Positions 51,765 to 61,753 of a DNA stretch of 64,000 nucleotides are shown here, one piece after another. Made by a program: the position numbers and the translations under genes. Source of the stretch: Leuconostocaceae bacterium ESL0723 (GTDB lineage Bacteria; Bacillota; Bacilli; Lactobacillales; Lactobacillaceae); contig CP113928.1 in NCBI GenBank assembly GCA_029392055.1, positions 308,501 to 372,500 on the forward strand. The letters run 5' to 3'. The notes below the pieces were generated by a model. That model was not told the origin of the DNA. It ran no database searches and was given only the letters and a program-made list of their open reading frames with translations. Position 1 is the stretch's first letter, and every line of letters starts with the position of its first letter.

Positions 51765-52971
51765 AAATGATTTCGACATTTTAAAAACTAAGGTCAATGG
51801 CCAGCCGCTGACCTACCTAGATAGTGGGGCGACTAGTCAAAAGCCCCGGCAGGTGATTGAGGCTTTGGCGGATTATTATGAGCATGACAATGCCAATATC
51901 CACCGTGGGATTTACACCCTGTCACAGCGGGCAACTGACCACTATGAAGCGGCCCGGGATAAGGTCCAGCACTTTATTCATGCTGCTGACCGCCGTAGTA
52001 TTATTTTCACCCGGTCGACGACTGAATCCTTAAACTGGTTGGCCCAGTCCTATGGGCCCGCTAATTTAAAGGTCGGCGATGAAATTTTGCTAACCTACAT
52101 GGAGCATCACTCCAATATCGTGCCCTGGCAGGTGCTGGCTCAAAAGGTCGGGGCCAAGCTGAAGTACGTGGCCCTGGACGACCAAGGCTTCTTGGACCTG
52201 GATGACTTAAAGCGCCAGCTGTCCGATAAAACCAAGTTGGTGACTTTGACCCAGCTGTCCAATGTTTTGGGGGTTAAAACCCCAGTCAAGGAAGTGGTCA
52301 AGGCCGCTCATGCGGTTGGTGCCAAGGTAATCTTGGATGGTGCTCAAGGAGCGCCCCACATGCCGGTGGATGTAACTGACCTAGATGTTGATTTCTATGC
52401 CTTTTCGGGTCACAAGATGATGGGGCCAACCGGGATTGGTGTCCTCTATGGCCGCTTGGAACTCTTGGACCAGATGCCACCGGCCCAGTACGGTGGCGAA
52501 ATGATTGAGCGGGTTGGTTTGTACGAGTCAACTTATACTGAATTGCCAGAACGTTTTGAAGCGGGGACACCCAACATTGCCGGGGCCATTGGCCTTGGTG
52601 TGGCGGTGGACTACCTACAAAGCGTGGGCATGGACACGGTCGAGGCGCACGAAGCTGAGTTAATGGCCTATGCTATGGACAAGTTGCAAGCCATTGATGG
52701 CTTGACCATTTATGGTCCTAAAGACCCCAAGCAGCACCATGCTGTGATTGCCTTTAACCTGGCCGGCGTCCATCCTCACGACGTTGCCACTATCTTAGAC
52801 CAAAGTGGGGTAGAGGTCCGCGCCGGCCACCACTGCGCCCAGCCTTTGATGGATTATTTGGGTGTGACGGCGACGGTCCGGGCATCCTTTTACCTATACA
52901 ATGACCTGGCCGATATCGACCGCCTTGTGGATGCTTTGAAAGTGGCCCAGGAGTATTTTGCCTATGAGTAA
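51751..52971 (+). CDS. sufS: SufS, cysteine desulfurase
   Basis: 406 residues, PLP-dependent class V fold. Lys222 in FSGHKMMGPTGIG forms the Schiff base, and the active-site Cys lies in RAGHHCAQPL. It takes sulfur from cysteine and passes it to SufU. The start at ATG 51751 overlaps sufD by 14 bases. Confidence 0.95.
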   Translation: MKTYKNDFDILKTKVNGQPLTYLDSGATSQKPRQVIEALADYYEHDNANIHRGIYTLSQRATDHYEAARDKVQHFIHAADRRSIIFTRSTTESLNWLAQSYGPANLKVGDEILLTYMEHHSNIVPWQVLAQKVGAKLKYVALDDQGFLDLDDLKRQLSDKTKLVTLTQLSNVLGVKTPVKEVVKAAHAVGAKVILDGAQGAPHMPVDVTDLDVDFYAFSGHKMMGPTGIGVLYGRLELLDQMPPAQYGGEMIERVGLYESTYTELPERFEAGTPNIAGAIGLGVAVDYLQSVGMDTVEAHEAELMAYAMDKLQAIDGLTIYGPKDPKQHHAVIAFNLAGVHPHDVATILDQSGVEVRAGHHCAQPLMDYLGVTATVRASFYLYNDLADIDRLVDALKVAQEYFAYE

Positions 52972-53407
52972 CATGGATTTAGACAATTTATACCGGCAGG
53001 TCATTATGGCTCATGCCCGCCAGCCCCATCACTACCATCCCATTGATGAGGACTTGCCCTACCAGGCACGGAAGTATAATCCCAGCTGCGGGGACATTAT
53101 CCAGCTAGCCGCCGATGTTTCGGACGGTAAGATTAGTGATGTGGCCTTTGATGGCAACGGCTGTGCCATTTCGATGGCCTCAGCCTCGATGATGACTGAC
53201 GCGATTGCTGGTGCTAGTATTGATGATGCCAAGCAGTTGAGTGCTGCCTTTTCAGCGATGTTTACCGATGAAAAGGCGCCCGACCCAGCCCTGGGTGACC
53301 TGGAAGTTTTGGCGGGGGTCCGCCAGTTCCCCACCCGAATTAAGTGCGCTACTTTAGCCTGGCATGCCCTCGATGACCTGTTAGACGAAGCAGAAAGGAG
53401 CCAGTAA
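52964..53407 (+). CDS. sufU: SufU, sulfur-transfer protein
   Basis: 147 residues with the three conserved Cys: NPSCGD (42), GNGCAIS (67) and IKCATL (near 128), plus the conserved Asp of the zinc site. In Firmicutes SufU is the zinc-dependent acceptor of SufS sulfur rather than a scaffold. The start overlaps sufS by eight bases. Its cysteine set is intact. Confidence 0.93.
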   Translation: MSNMDLDNLYRQVIMAHARQPHHYHPIDEDLPYQARKYNPSCGDIIQLAADVSDGKISDVAFDGNGCAISMASASMMTDAIAGASIDDAKQLSAAFSAMFTDEKAPDPALGDLEVLAGVRQFPTRIKCATLAWHALDDLLDEAERSQ

Positions 53408-53408
53408 G

Positions 53409-54839
53409 ATGGAGATTGATCGTAAAGAAGCCCTGGAGAAAACCCGGGCCGCCATTGGTGCGGATAAGGAATATGAACATGGTTTTCAAGACGACTACGA
53501 AGCGGTGTATTCCACCGGTAAGGGTCTCGATGAAGACACAATCCGTAAGATTTCGGCTAAGAAAAATGAGCCGGAATGGATGCTGGACTTCCGTTTGAAA
53601 GCTTTTGAATCTTATAAGAAGATGCCCATGCAGGACTGGGGTCCTGATTTAAGTCAGATTAACTTTGACGATATTTACTATTACAACAAGCCCACCAACG
53701 AAAAGTACCGGGACTGGGACGAAGTGCCCCAGGAATTAAAGGATACTTTTGAGCGTTTGGGTGTCCCTGAAGCTGAGCGAAAGTGGCTGGCTGGTTCTTC
53801 CGCCCAGTACGAGTCCGAAGTGGTCTACCACCGGATGAAAGAAGAGTTTGCCAAGACCGGGATTGTCTTTACCGATACCGATACGGCCGTTCAGGAATAC
53901 CCTGAACTGGTTAAGGAGTATTTTGGTTCCCTGGTTAAGCCAACTAATAATAAGTTAGCGGCGTTAAATTCAGCCGCCTGGTCGGGTGGTACTTTCATTT
54001 ACGTGCCCAAGGGTGTCCATGTGACGACGCCAATCCAGTCCTATTTCCGGATTAACACCGAAAATGAGGGCCAGTTTGAGCGGACTCTGATTATCGTTGA
54101 TGAAGGGGCCCACGTCGATTACGTTGAAGGTTGTTCAGCACCGATGTATTCGGGCGACTCCCTCCACGCCGCCGTGGTCGAAGTTATCGTTAAAAAAGAC
54201 GGTTACTGCCGTTATACGACCATCCAAAACTGGTCAAACAACGTTTATTCGCTGGAAACCAAGCGGGCCGCTGCCCATGAAAACGCCACTATGGAATGGG
54301 TTGACGGAAACTTTGGTTCTAAGACCACGATGAAGTATCCTTCCGTTTACCTGGAAGGTCAGGGTGCCCGTGGTACCATGCTCTCAATTGCCGTGGCCGG
54401 TGACGGGGTTACCCTCGATTCTGGGGCCAAGATGATTCACAATGCCAAGAACACCTCGTCCTCGATTATTTCCAAGTCAATTGCCCATGATGGTGGTTCG
54501 ACTGATTACCGTGGCACGGTGAAGTTTGGCCGTGAATCAGATGGATCCTTTGCCCATGTTGAGTGTGATACCATCCTGGTTGATGATCAGTCCTCGGCCG
54601 ATACGATTCCGTATAACACGATTTTGAACGGGAACGTGTCGATGGAACACGAAGCCAAGGTTTCCCGGGTGTCAGAAGAGCAACTTTACTATCTGATGAC
54701 CCGCGGTATCTCAGCTGAGAAGGCCACCGAAATGATTGTTATGGGCTTCATTGAACCCTTTACTAAGGAGCTGCCAATGGAGTATGCCGTGGAGCTTAAC
54801 CGCCTGATGAAGTTTGAAATGATTGGGTCGGTAGGCTAA
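53409..54839 (+). CDS. sufB: SufB, Fe-S scaffold subunit
   Basis: 476 residues, full length. [17 protein letters not shown], the beta-helix with [16 protein letters not shown], and [18 protein letters not shown] near the C-terminus match SufB, including conserved Cys residues used for cluster assembly. AGAAAGGAG lies just upstream. The next gene overlaps by one base. Confidence 0.96.
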   Translation: MEIDRKEALEKTRAAIGADKEYEHGFQDDYEAVYSTGKGLDEDTIRKISAKKNEPEWMLDFRLKAFESYKKMPMQDWGPDLSQINFDDIYYYNKPTNEKYRDWDEVPQELKDTFERLGVPEAERKWLAGSSAQYESEVVYHRMKEEFAKTGIVFTDTDTAVQEYPELVKEYFGSLVKPTNNKLAALNSAAWSGGTFIYVPKGVHVTTPIQSYFRINTENEGQFERTLIIVDEGAHVDYVEGCSAPMYSGDSLHAAVVEVIVKKDGYCRYTTIQNWSNNVYSLETKRAAAHENATMEWVDGNFGSKTTMKYPSVYLEGQGARGTMLSIAVAGDGVTLDSGAKMIHNAKNTSSSIISKSIAHDGGSTDYRGTVKFGRESDGSFAHVECDTILVDDQSSADTIPYNTILNGNVSMEHEAKVSRVSEEQLYYLMTRGISAEKATEMIVMGFIEPFTKELPMEYAVELNRLMKFEMIGSVG

Positions 54840-55147
54840 TGGCAGATGACATTGAAGCAGAGATTACCGAGGCCCTGACCACGGTCATTGACCCCGAGTT
54901 AAACATCGACATTGTTAACCTGGGGTTCATTAACTGGATTAAGGTTGATGACGAGGGGCTAGCCACGATTAATATGACCTTAACCATGCTGGGCTGTCCG
55001 GTGATGACAACCATCGAAGAGATGGTGGCCGATGCCTTAAAGATTGTTCCTGGGGTGGAAAGTACTAAGGTGGAACTGTCTTGGGAGCCGGCTTGGACCA
55101 TTGAACGGATGACTCCCGCGGCCCGTGCCAGTCTTGGCTTATATTAA
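54839..55147 (+). CDS. sufT: SufT-like MIP18-family (DUF59) protein
   Basis: 102 residues. IEAEITEALTTVIDPELNIDIVNLGFI and MTLTMLGCPVMTTIEEMV match the DUF59/MIP18 family, whose bacterial member SufT helps mature Fe-S proteins. The Cys of GCPV is present. It overlaps sufB by one base (TAATG), so it belongs to the suf operon. The operon seems to run out into the leu promoter region, where no separate terminator is seen. Confidence 0.88.
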   Translation: MADDIEAEITEALTTVIDPELNIDIVNLGFINWIKVDDEGLATINMTLTMLGCPVMTTIEEMVADALKIVPGVESTKVELSWEPAWTIERMTPAARASLGLY

Positions 55148-55163
55148 AATTTGCAACTTTCGC

Positions 55164-55192
55164 TTGACAAATGATGAGTTGATTATTATAGT
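55164..55192 (+). promoter_or_regulatory. leucine operon promoter
   Basis: TTGACA (55164-55169), exactly 17 bases, TATAGT (55187-55192). A near-consensus strong promoter, fitting control after initiation by the attenuator that follows. Confidence 0.85.
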
Positions 55193-55230
55193 TTACTCAT
55201 AAATTAAATTTGAGAAGGAGCAGCGCTGTT

Positions 55231-55290
55231 ATGAGTAAGTGCACTACTAAAGTGAATACTTTGAGCCTTGGCTTGTTGGGGAACCCCTAA
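55231..55290 (+). CDS. leucine leader peptide
   Basis: 19 residues, MSKCTTKVNTLSLGLLGNP, preceded by GAGAAGGAG at a good distance. Four of nine residues in the stretch at 11-19 are Leu (codons at 55261, 55267, 55273 and 55276, the last two in tandem). The stop codon lies in a segment able to pair with the downstream attenuator. It has no role as a protein; its translation would report charged leucyl-tRNA. Confidence 0.8.
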   Translation: MSKCTTKVNTLSLGLLGNP

Positions 55291-55375
55291 TAGGTCGGGA
55301 CTTTTAGCGCTGGCCATTAGGGGAAACACTAATGGCTAGCCGATAATAACAGTGTTTTGCTGCGGACTAGTCATT
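55284..55375 (+). promoter_or_regulatory. leucine attenuator: competing RNA helices
   Basis: Segment 0, CCCCTAAT (55284-55291), can pair with ATTAGGGG (55316-55323). Segment 1, GCTGGCCATTAG (55309-55320), pairs with segment 2, CTAATGGCTAGC (55329-55340), 12 pairs with one G-U. Segment 2, AATGGCTAGCCG (55331-55342), pairs with segment 3, CGGACTAGTCATT (55363-55375), 12 pairs with one G-U and one bulge (antiterminator). Segment 3 is also the left arm of the terminator. A further helix joins CAGCGCTG near the ribosome site (55221-55228) to TAGCGCTG (55305-55312). Inferred logic: stalling at Leu codons leaves segment 0 free to hold segment 1, so 2:3 forms and transcription goes on. Fast translation covers segment 0, so 1:2 forms and the terminator folds. 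Confidence 0.75.
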
Positions 55376-55394
55376 TTGGCTAGTCCGCTTTTTT
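55362..55394 (+). terminator. attenuator terminator of the leu operon
   Basis: GCGGACTAG (55362-55370), nine-base loop, CTAGTCCGC (55380-55388), then six Ts, 37 bases before leuA. Confidence 0.88.
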
Positions 55395-55431
55395 ATTAGC
55401 TAGGATTAATCGGAACTGCGAGGGTATTATC

Positions 55432-56601
55432 ATGACAAGAAAAATTCGTTTTTATGACACAACTTTAAGAGATGGAGAACAGACCATTGGGGTTAACTTT
55501 GACACCGAGGAAAAGGTAGCCATCGCCCAGGCCTTAGAGGATTACGGGATTGACGCCATTGAATCTGGCTTCCCCGCCGCTTCTAAGAAGGATTTCAACG
55601 CGGTGGTTCAAATCAGCCGCGCCATCAAGCAGGCCACGGTCGTGCCGCTAGCCCGGATGGTTCGCCGCGATATCGATGCCGCAATTGAATCGACTGAAGA
55701 CGCCGCCCACCGGGCCATCCACGTTTTCATCGCGACCTCACCGATTCACCGCGACACCAAGTTACACATGAGTCGCGAAGAAATCATCGACAAAATCAAG
55801 ACTGACATTACCTATGTTAAGCAGTCGGTTGATGAGATTATCTTCTCACCGGAAGATGCCACTCGGACTGAACCTGATTTCTTAGTTGAGGCCGTCCAGG
55901 CGGCGCTTGATGCCGGGGCAACGACAATCAATATTCCCGACACGGTTGGTTATGACACACCGGATGAGTTTGGGGCCATCTTTGATAACCTGCGCGCCAA
56001 CATCAAAAACTACGACAACTACGGTTGGTCAACCCACACCCACAACGACTTAGGTATGGCCAATGCCAACGCCTTAGCCGGCATTGCCCACGGGGCCACT
56101 GAAATTCAGGGCACGATCAACGGCATGGGTGAGCGCGCCGGGAACGTCGACATTATTGAAGCCGCGGTTGCCTTAAAGGTTCGCCATGATAAGTTCCAGG
56201 TTGAGACCAACATCAACCTGAAGAAGTCTAAGCAGTTAGCCAAGTTCATTGAGAAGCTTTCCCACATGCGGATTGCGGCCAACAAGGCCATCACCGGTAG
56301 CAATGCCTTTGCCCACGAATCTGGTATTCACCAGGACGGTTACCTCAAGAACCCGGCCACTTACGAAATTCTTTCACCCGACATGGTCGGCGCAACGGCC
56401 ACCTTACCACTTGGTAAGCTGTCCGGTTCACATGCTGTGGCCGACAAGCTCAGCCAGTTAGGTTATGAAGTGACTAAGCAGGACATGGCCGCCATCTTCC
56501 CTGAATTTAAGAAGATTGCGGAACAAACCAGCATCGTGAGTGATGACCAGTTAGAAACGATGATGACGACCATTACTGAAAAACAGGTGGTATCCCATTG
56601 A
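55432..56601 (+). CDS. leuA: 2-isopropylmalate synthase, short form without the C-terminal regulatory domain
   Basis: 389 residues. The TIM barrel is complete: DTTLRDGEQT, HTHNDLGMAN (metal-binding His), NGMGERAGN and HESGIHQDG. Full-length LeuA is about 510 residues and ends in a domain that binds leucine for feedback inhibition. Here the protein stops after the linker region (about 380), so that domain is missing. The next gene starts in the stop codon, so there is no room for a lost tail. It condenses acetyl-CoA with 2-oxoisovalerate as the first committed step of leucine synthesis. GAGGGT precedes the ATG. Confidence 0.9.
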   Translation: MTRKIRFYDTTLRDGEQTIGVNFDTEEKVAIAQALEDYGIDAIESGFPAASKKDFNAVVQISRAIKQATVVPLARMVRRDIDAAIESTEDAAHRAIHVFIATSPIHRDTKLHMSREEIIDKIKTDITYVKQSVDEIIFSPEDATRTEPDFLVEAVQAALDAGATTINIPDTVGYDTPDEFGAIFDNLRANIKNYDNYGWSTHTHNDLGMANANALAGIAHGATEIQGTINGMGERAGNVDIIEAAVALKVRHDKFQVETNINLKKSKQLAKFIEKLSHMRIAANKAITGSNAFAHESGIHQDGYLKNPATYEILSPDMVGATATLPLGKLSGSHAVADKLSQLGYEVTKQDMAAIFPEFKKIAEQTSIVSDDQLETMMTTITEKQVVSH

Positions 56602-57665
56602 AAGCAAAAGAGAAACAAATAGCGGTCCTACCTGGTGACGGGATTGGACCAGAAATCATGGCCGCCGGCCTAGAGGTTCTGGCGGCGGTTAGCCAGCACA
56701 GTGATTTCAGTTACGAAACGGAATTTCTACCATTTGGAGGCCAGGGGATTGATGAGGCTGGTGATCCCTTGCCTGCCCAGACCTTGGCAGCGGCTAAGCA
56801 ATCTGACGCCGTCTTACTCAGTGCCATTGGGGGTCCCAAGTGGGATAACAGTCCCCGCCGGCCCGAGCAGGGTCTCTTAGAAATTCGCTCAGCCCTCAAT
56901 CTCTTTGCTAACATTCGCCCAACCCGGGTTAGCGATATTCAAATTGATCGCTCCCCATTAAAGGCTGACATTGTCCGGGGCACCGACTTTGTGATTGTCC
57001 GCGAGTTAACCTCGGGCGCCTACTTTGGTAAACCGCGTTCCTTGAAAACTGACGAAGCGATCGACACGATTTACTACAGTCAAAACGAGGTTGAGCGGAT
57101 TATGCGGATTGGCTTTGACCTGGCTGACCAGCGTAAGAAAAAAGTGACCATCGTCGACAAATCCAATGTCCTAGCTACTTCTAAGCTCTGGCGGCAGGTG
57201 GCTGCCAGCGTTGCGGCCCAGTATCCTGAGGTAGAAGTTGAGTATCGCTACGTCGATGCTATGTCGATGGCCATCATTAGTCAGCCGGCTAATTTTGATG
57301 TTGTCATTACGCCCAACCTATTTGGTGATATATTAAGTGACGAGGCGGCCGAGATTACTGGTTCGATTGGACAAATCCCGTCCATGTCAGCAGGTGAAGA
57401 CGGGCCTAACCTCTACGAACCAATTCATGGTTCAGCACCTGACATTGCTGGTCAGGGGATTGCCAATCCGATTTCGATGATTAACACGGTGGCGATGATG
57501 CTTCGGGAAAGTTTCCAGGAAGGGGAGCTGGCCCAGGTTATCGAAGCGGCTGTAGATGCGACCATCAAAGACGGGACGGTGACCCCCGATATGGGTGGTA
57601 AGTTCACCACCCAGGAAGTGACCAACCACATTATTGATTACATCGATGGAGCGTACACAAAATGA
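56598..57665 (+). CDS. leuB: 3-isopropylmalate dehydrogenase
   Basis: 355 residues from TTG 56598, which overlaps the leuA stop (TTGA); AGGTGG lies seven bases before it. [54 protein letters not shown] and the NAD-binding [18 protein letters not shown] are all canonical. It oxidises and decarboxylates 3-isopropylmalate to 2-oxoisocaproate. Confidence 0.96.
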   Translation: MKAKEKQIAVLPGDGIGPEIMAAGLEVLAAVSQHSDFSYETEFLPFGGQGIDEAGDPLPAQTLAAAKQSDAVLLSAIGGPKWDNSPRRPEQGLLEIRSALNLFANIRPTRVSDIQIDRSPLKADIVRGTDFVIVRELTSGAYFGKPRSLKTDEAIDTIYYSQNEVERIMRIGFDLADQRKKKVTIVDKSNVLATSKLWRQVAASVAAQYPEVEVEYRYVDAMSMAIISQPANFDVVITPNLFGDILSDEAAEITGSIGQIPSMSAGEDGPNLYEPIHGSAPDIAGQGIANPISMINTVAMMLRESFQEGELAQVIEAAVDATIKDGTVTPDMGGKFTTQEVTNHIIDYIDGAYTK

Positions 57666-59029
57666 GTAAGACCTTATTTGACAAAGTTTGGGAAAAGCAT
57701 GTGATTGCCGGCGAAGTTGGGGAGCCGCAGCTCCTCTACGTTGACCTGCACCTGATTCACGAGGTGACCAGTCCCCAGCCCTTTGATGGCCTACGGACTA
57801 GCCACCGGAAGGTCCGCCGTCCGGACTTAACGATTGCGACCATGGACCACAACGTGCCCACCAAGGACATTTTTAACGTTCAAGATCAGATGTCACGCCT
57901 CCAGATGGAAGCCCTAGAAAAGAACTGTAAGGAATTCGGCGTTCAGCTAGCTTCGATTGGGGATGCCAAGCAGGGGATTGTCCACGTGGTTGGTCCTGAA
58001 CGTGGACTGACCCAACCGGCCAAGGTGATTGTTTGTGGGGATTCCCACACCGCCACCCACGGTGCCTTTGGGGCGATTGCCTTTGGAATTGGTACTTCAG
58101 AAGTTGAACACGTCCTGGCCACCCAGACGATTTGGCAGGTCAAGCCCAAGACCATGGGCATTAAGATTACCGGTAAGTTACCTAAAAATACTTACTCCAA
58201 GGACATTATCATGGCCCTGATTGCCAAGTACGGGGTTTCCTTTGGTAACGGCTATGCCATTGAGTTTTACGGGGAAACGATTGAAAACCTGTCGATGGAA
58301 GCCCGCCTAACCATGTGTAACATGTGTATTGAAGCCGGTTCAAAGACTGGGATGGTCAAGCCTGACCAAACGACCTATGACTACATCGAGGGTCGCGAGT
58401 ACGCACCAAAGGACATGGATGCGGCTAAGGAGTACTGGTCCCAGTTCTACACCGACGACGTGGCCGACTTTGATAAGGTCATCGAATTTGATGTCAGTGA
58501 CTTAAAGCCGATGATTACCTGGGGAACCAATCCTGGTATGGCCATGCCAGTGACGGCCAAGACCCCTGAAATTAAGGATGAAAACGATGAGGCGGCCTAT
58601 GACTATATCGGCCTCCACCCTGGTCAAACGGCCGAAGATATTCCCTTGGACTACCTTTTCATTGGTTCTTGTACCAATTCCCGTTACGAGGACCTAGAGG
58701 AAGCCGCCAAGATGATGAAGGGCAAGCACTTAGCGCCCAACATCACGGCCTGGATTGTGCCTGGAAGCCGGGCCGTCCGGAACAAGGCCATTGAAACTGG
58801 TATTGCTAAAATTTTTGAAGACGCTGGTTGTGAGTGGCGTGAGCCTGGCTGTTCAGCCTGCCTGGCCATGAATCCGGATAAGATTCCGGCTGGGAAGCAC
58901 GCTGCTTCAACTTCCAACCGTAACTTCGTTGGCCGCCAGGGACCAGGATCACGGACCCACCTGGCTTCACCAGCCATGGTAGCGGCCGCGGGCATTGCAG
59001 GACACTTTGTAGATATTACGGAAATGTAA
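57662..59029 (+). CDS. leuC: 3-isopropylmalate dehydratase large subunit
   Basis: 455 residues. The three [4Fe-4S] ligands are present: Cys in GSCTNSR, and two in [37 protein letters not shown] is typical. With LeuD it isomerises 2- to 3-isopropylmalate. The cluster would come from the Suf machinery encoded just upstream. The start overlaps the leuB stop (ATGA). Confidence 0.96.
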   Translation: MSKTLFDKVWEKHVIAGEVGEPQLLYVDLHLIHEVTSPQPFDGLRTSHRKVRRPDLTIATMDHNVPTKDIFNVQDQMSRLQMEALEKNCKEFGVQLASIGDAKQGIVHVVGPERGLTQPAKVIVCGDSHTATHGAFGAIAFGIGTSEVEHVLATQTIWQVKPKTMGIKITGKLPKNTYSKDIIMALIAKYGVSFGNGYAIEFYGETIENLSMEARLTMCNMCIEAGSKTGMVKPDQTTYDYIEGREYAPKDMDAAKEYWSQFYTDDVADFDKVIEFDVSDLKPMITWGTNPGMAMPVTAKTPEIKDENDEAAYDYIGLHPGQTAEDIPLDYLFIGSCTNSRYEDLEEAAKMMKGKHLAPNITAWIVPGSRAVRNKAIETGIAKIFEDAGCEWREPGCSACLAMNPDKIPAGKHAASTSNRNFVGRQGPGSRTHLASPAMVAAAGIAGHFVDITEM

Positions 59030-59040
59030 GAGGAATCGGC

Positions 59041-59625
59041 ATGGAACCATTTACTACGACCACGGGAGAAGCAGTTGTAATCCCCTATGACACCATTAAC
59101 ACGGATTTGATTTTGCCCAAGCAGTTTTTGAAAAACATTTTGAAGACTGGCTTTGGTAAGTACCTGTTTTGGGACTGGCGTTACCTGGAAGATGGTTCGC
59201 CTAATCCCGACTTTGTCTTGAATAAGCCCGAGCACAAGAATGCGACGATTTTGATTACCGGAACTGATTTTGGTTCGGGTTCATCGCGTGAACACGCCGT
59301 GTGGGCTTTGAAGGACTATGGTTTTAAGGCCGTAATTGCTGGTGGTTTCTCTGATATTTTCTACATGAACGCCACCAAGAATGGCTTGTTGCCAATTATT
59401 TTGCCTGAAGAAGACCGGGCCATTTTGCGCGAGGTTAAGCCGGGTGAAACCATTCACATCGATTTGCCAAACCAGTCCGTGCAATATAAGGACCATGACT
59501 TCCACTTTGATATGAACCCTCAGTGGAAGGAAAAGTTGATTAAGGGTGAGGATGACATTGACCACACCATGAAATTTGAGGAGCAGATTGCCGACTTTGA
59601 GAGCCGACGACCTAGCTTTGGATAG
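59041..59625 (+). CDS. leuD: 3-isopropylmalate dehydratase small subunit
   Basis: 194 residues. [17 protein letters not shown] and the [18 protein letters not shown] block are the aconitase swivel-domain signature. It completes the LeuCD enzyme. AGAGGAA precedes the ATG. The MFS gene starts only eight bases after its stop. Confidence 0.96.
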   Translation: MEPFTTTTGEAVVIPYDTINTDLILPKQFLKNILKTGFGKYLFWDWRYLEDGSPNPDFVLNKPEHKNATILITGTDFGSGSSREHAVWALKDYGFKAVIAGGFSDIFYMNATKNGLLPIILPEEDRAILREVKPGETIHIDLPNQSVQYKDHDFHFDMNPQWKEKLIKGEDDIDHTMKFEEQIADFESRRPSFG

Positions 59626-59633
59626 GGGCGCTT

Positions 59634-60929
59634 ATGGATCAAACAACTCAATTAGCACAGCGAATGGATGCCACTCGGGAGTCGCCCTTGTTTTACAAGG
59701 TCTTTGCCATGATTGCGGCGGGGATGATTCTGGATGGGGCCGATGTCTACCTGGCCAGTGCGGTGAACACGGACTTTGTGCGTGACCACTTTGCTACCTT
59801 GGACCAGGGGTCAATCTTTCTGTCAGCCGGGTTCTTAGGCTTGTTCTTTGGTTCCCTGCTGGCTGGTTTTATTGGTGACCATTATGGGCGGCGGACTTCC
59901 TACCAAATTAATCTCTTAATCTTTGGTGGCTTTACCATCCTGGCGGCCTTCGCTCCTAACATTTGGGCCCTGATTGTCCTGCGCTTTATCGCGGCGGTCG
60001 GCCTGGGTGCTGAAATCGTGACTGGCTTTTCCCTCATTAATGAGTTCGCGCCGATTAAGGCCCGTGGTCGCTGGAGCGCCTTTGTTTCCGTAATTGCCAA
60101 CACGGCGGCCCCCCTGACCCTGCTGATGTCATCCTGGGTTATCCCACATTATTCTTGGCGGGGAACCTTTATCATTGTCGGTGTCTTAGCCCTGATTCTC
60201 TGGTTTATCCGTCATAACTTCCCCGAATCACCACGCTGGTTAATTGACCAGGGTCGCTTTGAGGAAGCCGACCGGATTATTGCCGAAATGGAAAGCCGGG
60301 ACGCCAGTGAGACCTACCAGCCCGAACCAGAAGATTACGACCACCCGGTTTCTAAGATTAGTATCGCCCGTGGTCTGCTGGTGGCGACAGTGACGGTTTC
60401 GGCCATTAACCTGGTGATGTACACCTTTACGTCTTGGATGCCAACGCTCCTAGTTAAGCAGGGGATTGAAGTGGCCCACTCGCTGACTTTCTCAGCCGTG
60501 ATGATGGCCGGTGCCCCACTGGGAGCCTTGATTGGGGCCATTACCGTTGATCGGATTGGCCGTAAGGTGGTTATTAGTACCGCCTTTATCCTGGCTGCCA
60601 TTCTGGGTCTGATTTATGCCCAGCAGTGGCAGGTGGCACCACTCCTAATCATTGGTTTCCTATTGGTTACCACCCTGTATGTCCTGATGGCCGCCATTGT
60701 CGGGGTCTACATGTCCGAGCTCTTCCCAACTTACTTCCGCTTCCGTGGAACTGGAATTGCTAACGCTGTGGCCAAGATTCTAACGGTCTTTACACCCACG
60801 ATGGCTGCCTGGGTGCTGACCCATTTAAACGCCAACTATATTTTTTACTTTATTGCCGCCACTGCGATTATCGCGGCGATTGTGGTTATCTGGTTTGGAC
60901 CAGAAACCAAGCAACGTGCTATTGATTAA
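59634..60929 (+). CDS. MFS transporter in the leucine operon
   Basis: 431 residues, 12 membrane helices. GDHYGRRTSY after helix two and DRIGRKVV after helix eight are the MFS signature loops, and PESPRWLIDQGRFEEA marks the sugar-porter/aromatic-acid:H+ symporter branch. The substrate is unknown. With only eight bases between it and leuD and no terminator, it is under leucine attenuation. A 2-oxo acid or branched-chain compound would make sense, but that is inference from position. Confidence 0.87.
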   Translation: MDQTTQLAQRMDATRESPLFYKVFAMIAAGMILDGADVYLASAVNTDFVRDHFATLDQGSIFLSAGFLGLFFGSLLAGFIGDHYGRRTSYQINLLIFGGFTILAAFAPNIWALIVLRFIAAVGLGAEIVTGFSLINEFAPIKARGRWSAFVSVIANTAAPLTLLMSSWVIPHYSWRGTFIIVGVLALILWFIRHNFPESPRWLIDQGRFEEADRIIAEMESRDASETYQPEPEDYDHPVSKISIARGLLVATVTVSAINLVMYTFTSWMPTLLVKQGIEVAHSLTFSAVMMAGAPLGALIGAITVDRIGRKVVISTAFILAAILGLIYAQQWQVAPLLIIGFLLVTTLYVLMAAIVGVYMSELFPTYFRFRGTGIANAVAKILTVFTPTMAAWVLTHLNANYIFYFIAATAIIAAIVVIWFGPETKQRAID

Positions 60930-60957
60930 TCTGTAACAATTAGAGAGGAAGAATACG

Positions 60958-61746
60958 ATGACTGAAACAGCTACTAAGAAGGTGGAATGGAACGGGGGCG
61001 TCCAGCCCGAGGCCATTGACATTTTGAAGGGTGATGGGGGCATGATTGTTAGCCCAACCAAGGTTGGTTACATTATCATGACTTCAGATAAGGCTGGCTT
61101 GGAGCGTAAATTCGCCGCTAAGCACCGTAAGCGCAACAAGCCCGGCGTGGTTTTGTGTGGTTCCATGGAAGAACTAAAGGAACTAGCCGAAATGACTCCT
61201 GAGATTGAAAAAATGTACCAAATCCACTGGGATCAGGACATCCTCTTGGGTTGTATCCTGCCCTGGAAGGAAAGTGGTAAGGCTAAGATTCCAGCCGATG
61301 GTAGCCAGGAACTGATGATGGATGGCCGGGAGACCAGCTGTTTTGTTATCAAGTTTGGTAAGCCCAGTGAAAATATTGCCCGCGAAATGTGGGAAAAGTA
61401 CCACAAGTTCTCCTTTGCTAGTTCAGCCAACCCTTCTGGTAAGGGTAACCGTGGCCTGGTTTCTGGAATTGGGGATGAGATTGAGTCTGCGGCTGACCTG
61501 ATTATTGGGGCCGATGACTACGTGGCTTCAATTCAGCCTGACAAGAACATCGACACCCGCTATGAGCAGGGTGTGATGGTATCGATGGTTGATGAAAAGG
61601 GCCAGTTGATCCCTGAGCAAAACGGCAAAGTCGGTGTAACGCCGGCCCCAGTCGTAATCCGGAAGGGTCTGGATGTCGACAAGATTATGAAGATTATGAG
61701 CGATATCTTTAACACCTGGGACTACCGGCACGGCTTCTACTACTAA
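60958..61746 (+). CDS. YrdC/Sua5-domain protein in the leucine operon
   Basis: 262 residues. GGMIVSPTKVGYIIM, AAKHRKRNKPGVVLCG and SSANPSGKGNRG align with the YrdC fold that makes threonylcarbamoyl-AMP for tRNA t6A in TsaC/Sua5. The C-terminal 60 or so residues (ending WDYRHGFYY) are not the Sua5 domain. It is probably a paralogue, since the housekeeping enzyme normally sits near prfA/prmC; that copy would be outside this window. AGAGAGGAAG precedes the ATG, 28 bases after the MFS gene without a terminator. A role linked to leucine is not known. Confidence 0.8.
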   Translation: MTETATKKVEWNGGVQPEAIDILKGDGGMIVSPTKVGYIIMTSDKAGLERKFAAKHRKRNKPGVVLCGSMEELKELAEMTPEIEKMYQIHWDQDILLGCILPWKESGKAKIPADGSQELMMDGRETSCFVIKFGKPSENIAREMWEKYHKFSFASSANPSGKGNRGLVSGIGDEIESAADLIIGADDYVASIQPDKNIDTRYEQGVMVSMVDEKGQLIPEQNGKVGVTPAPVVIRKGLDVDKIMKIMSDIFNTWDYRHGFYY

Positions 61747-61753
61747 TCCTAAG

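Noticed and set aside
55150-55431. T-box riboswitch for leuA
   Set aside because: No T-box core or specifier-loop pattern; the leader peptide and competing helices explain the region better.
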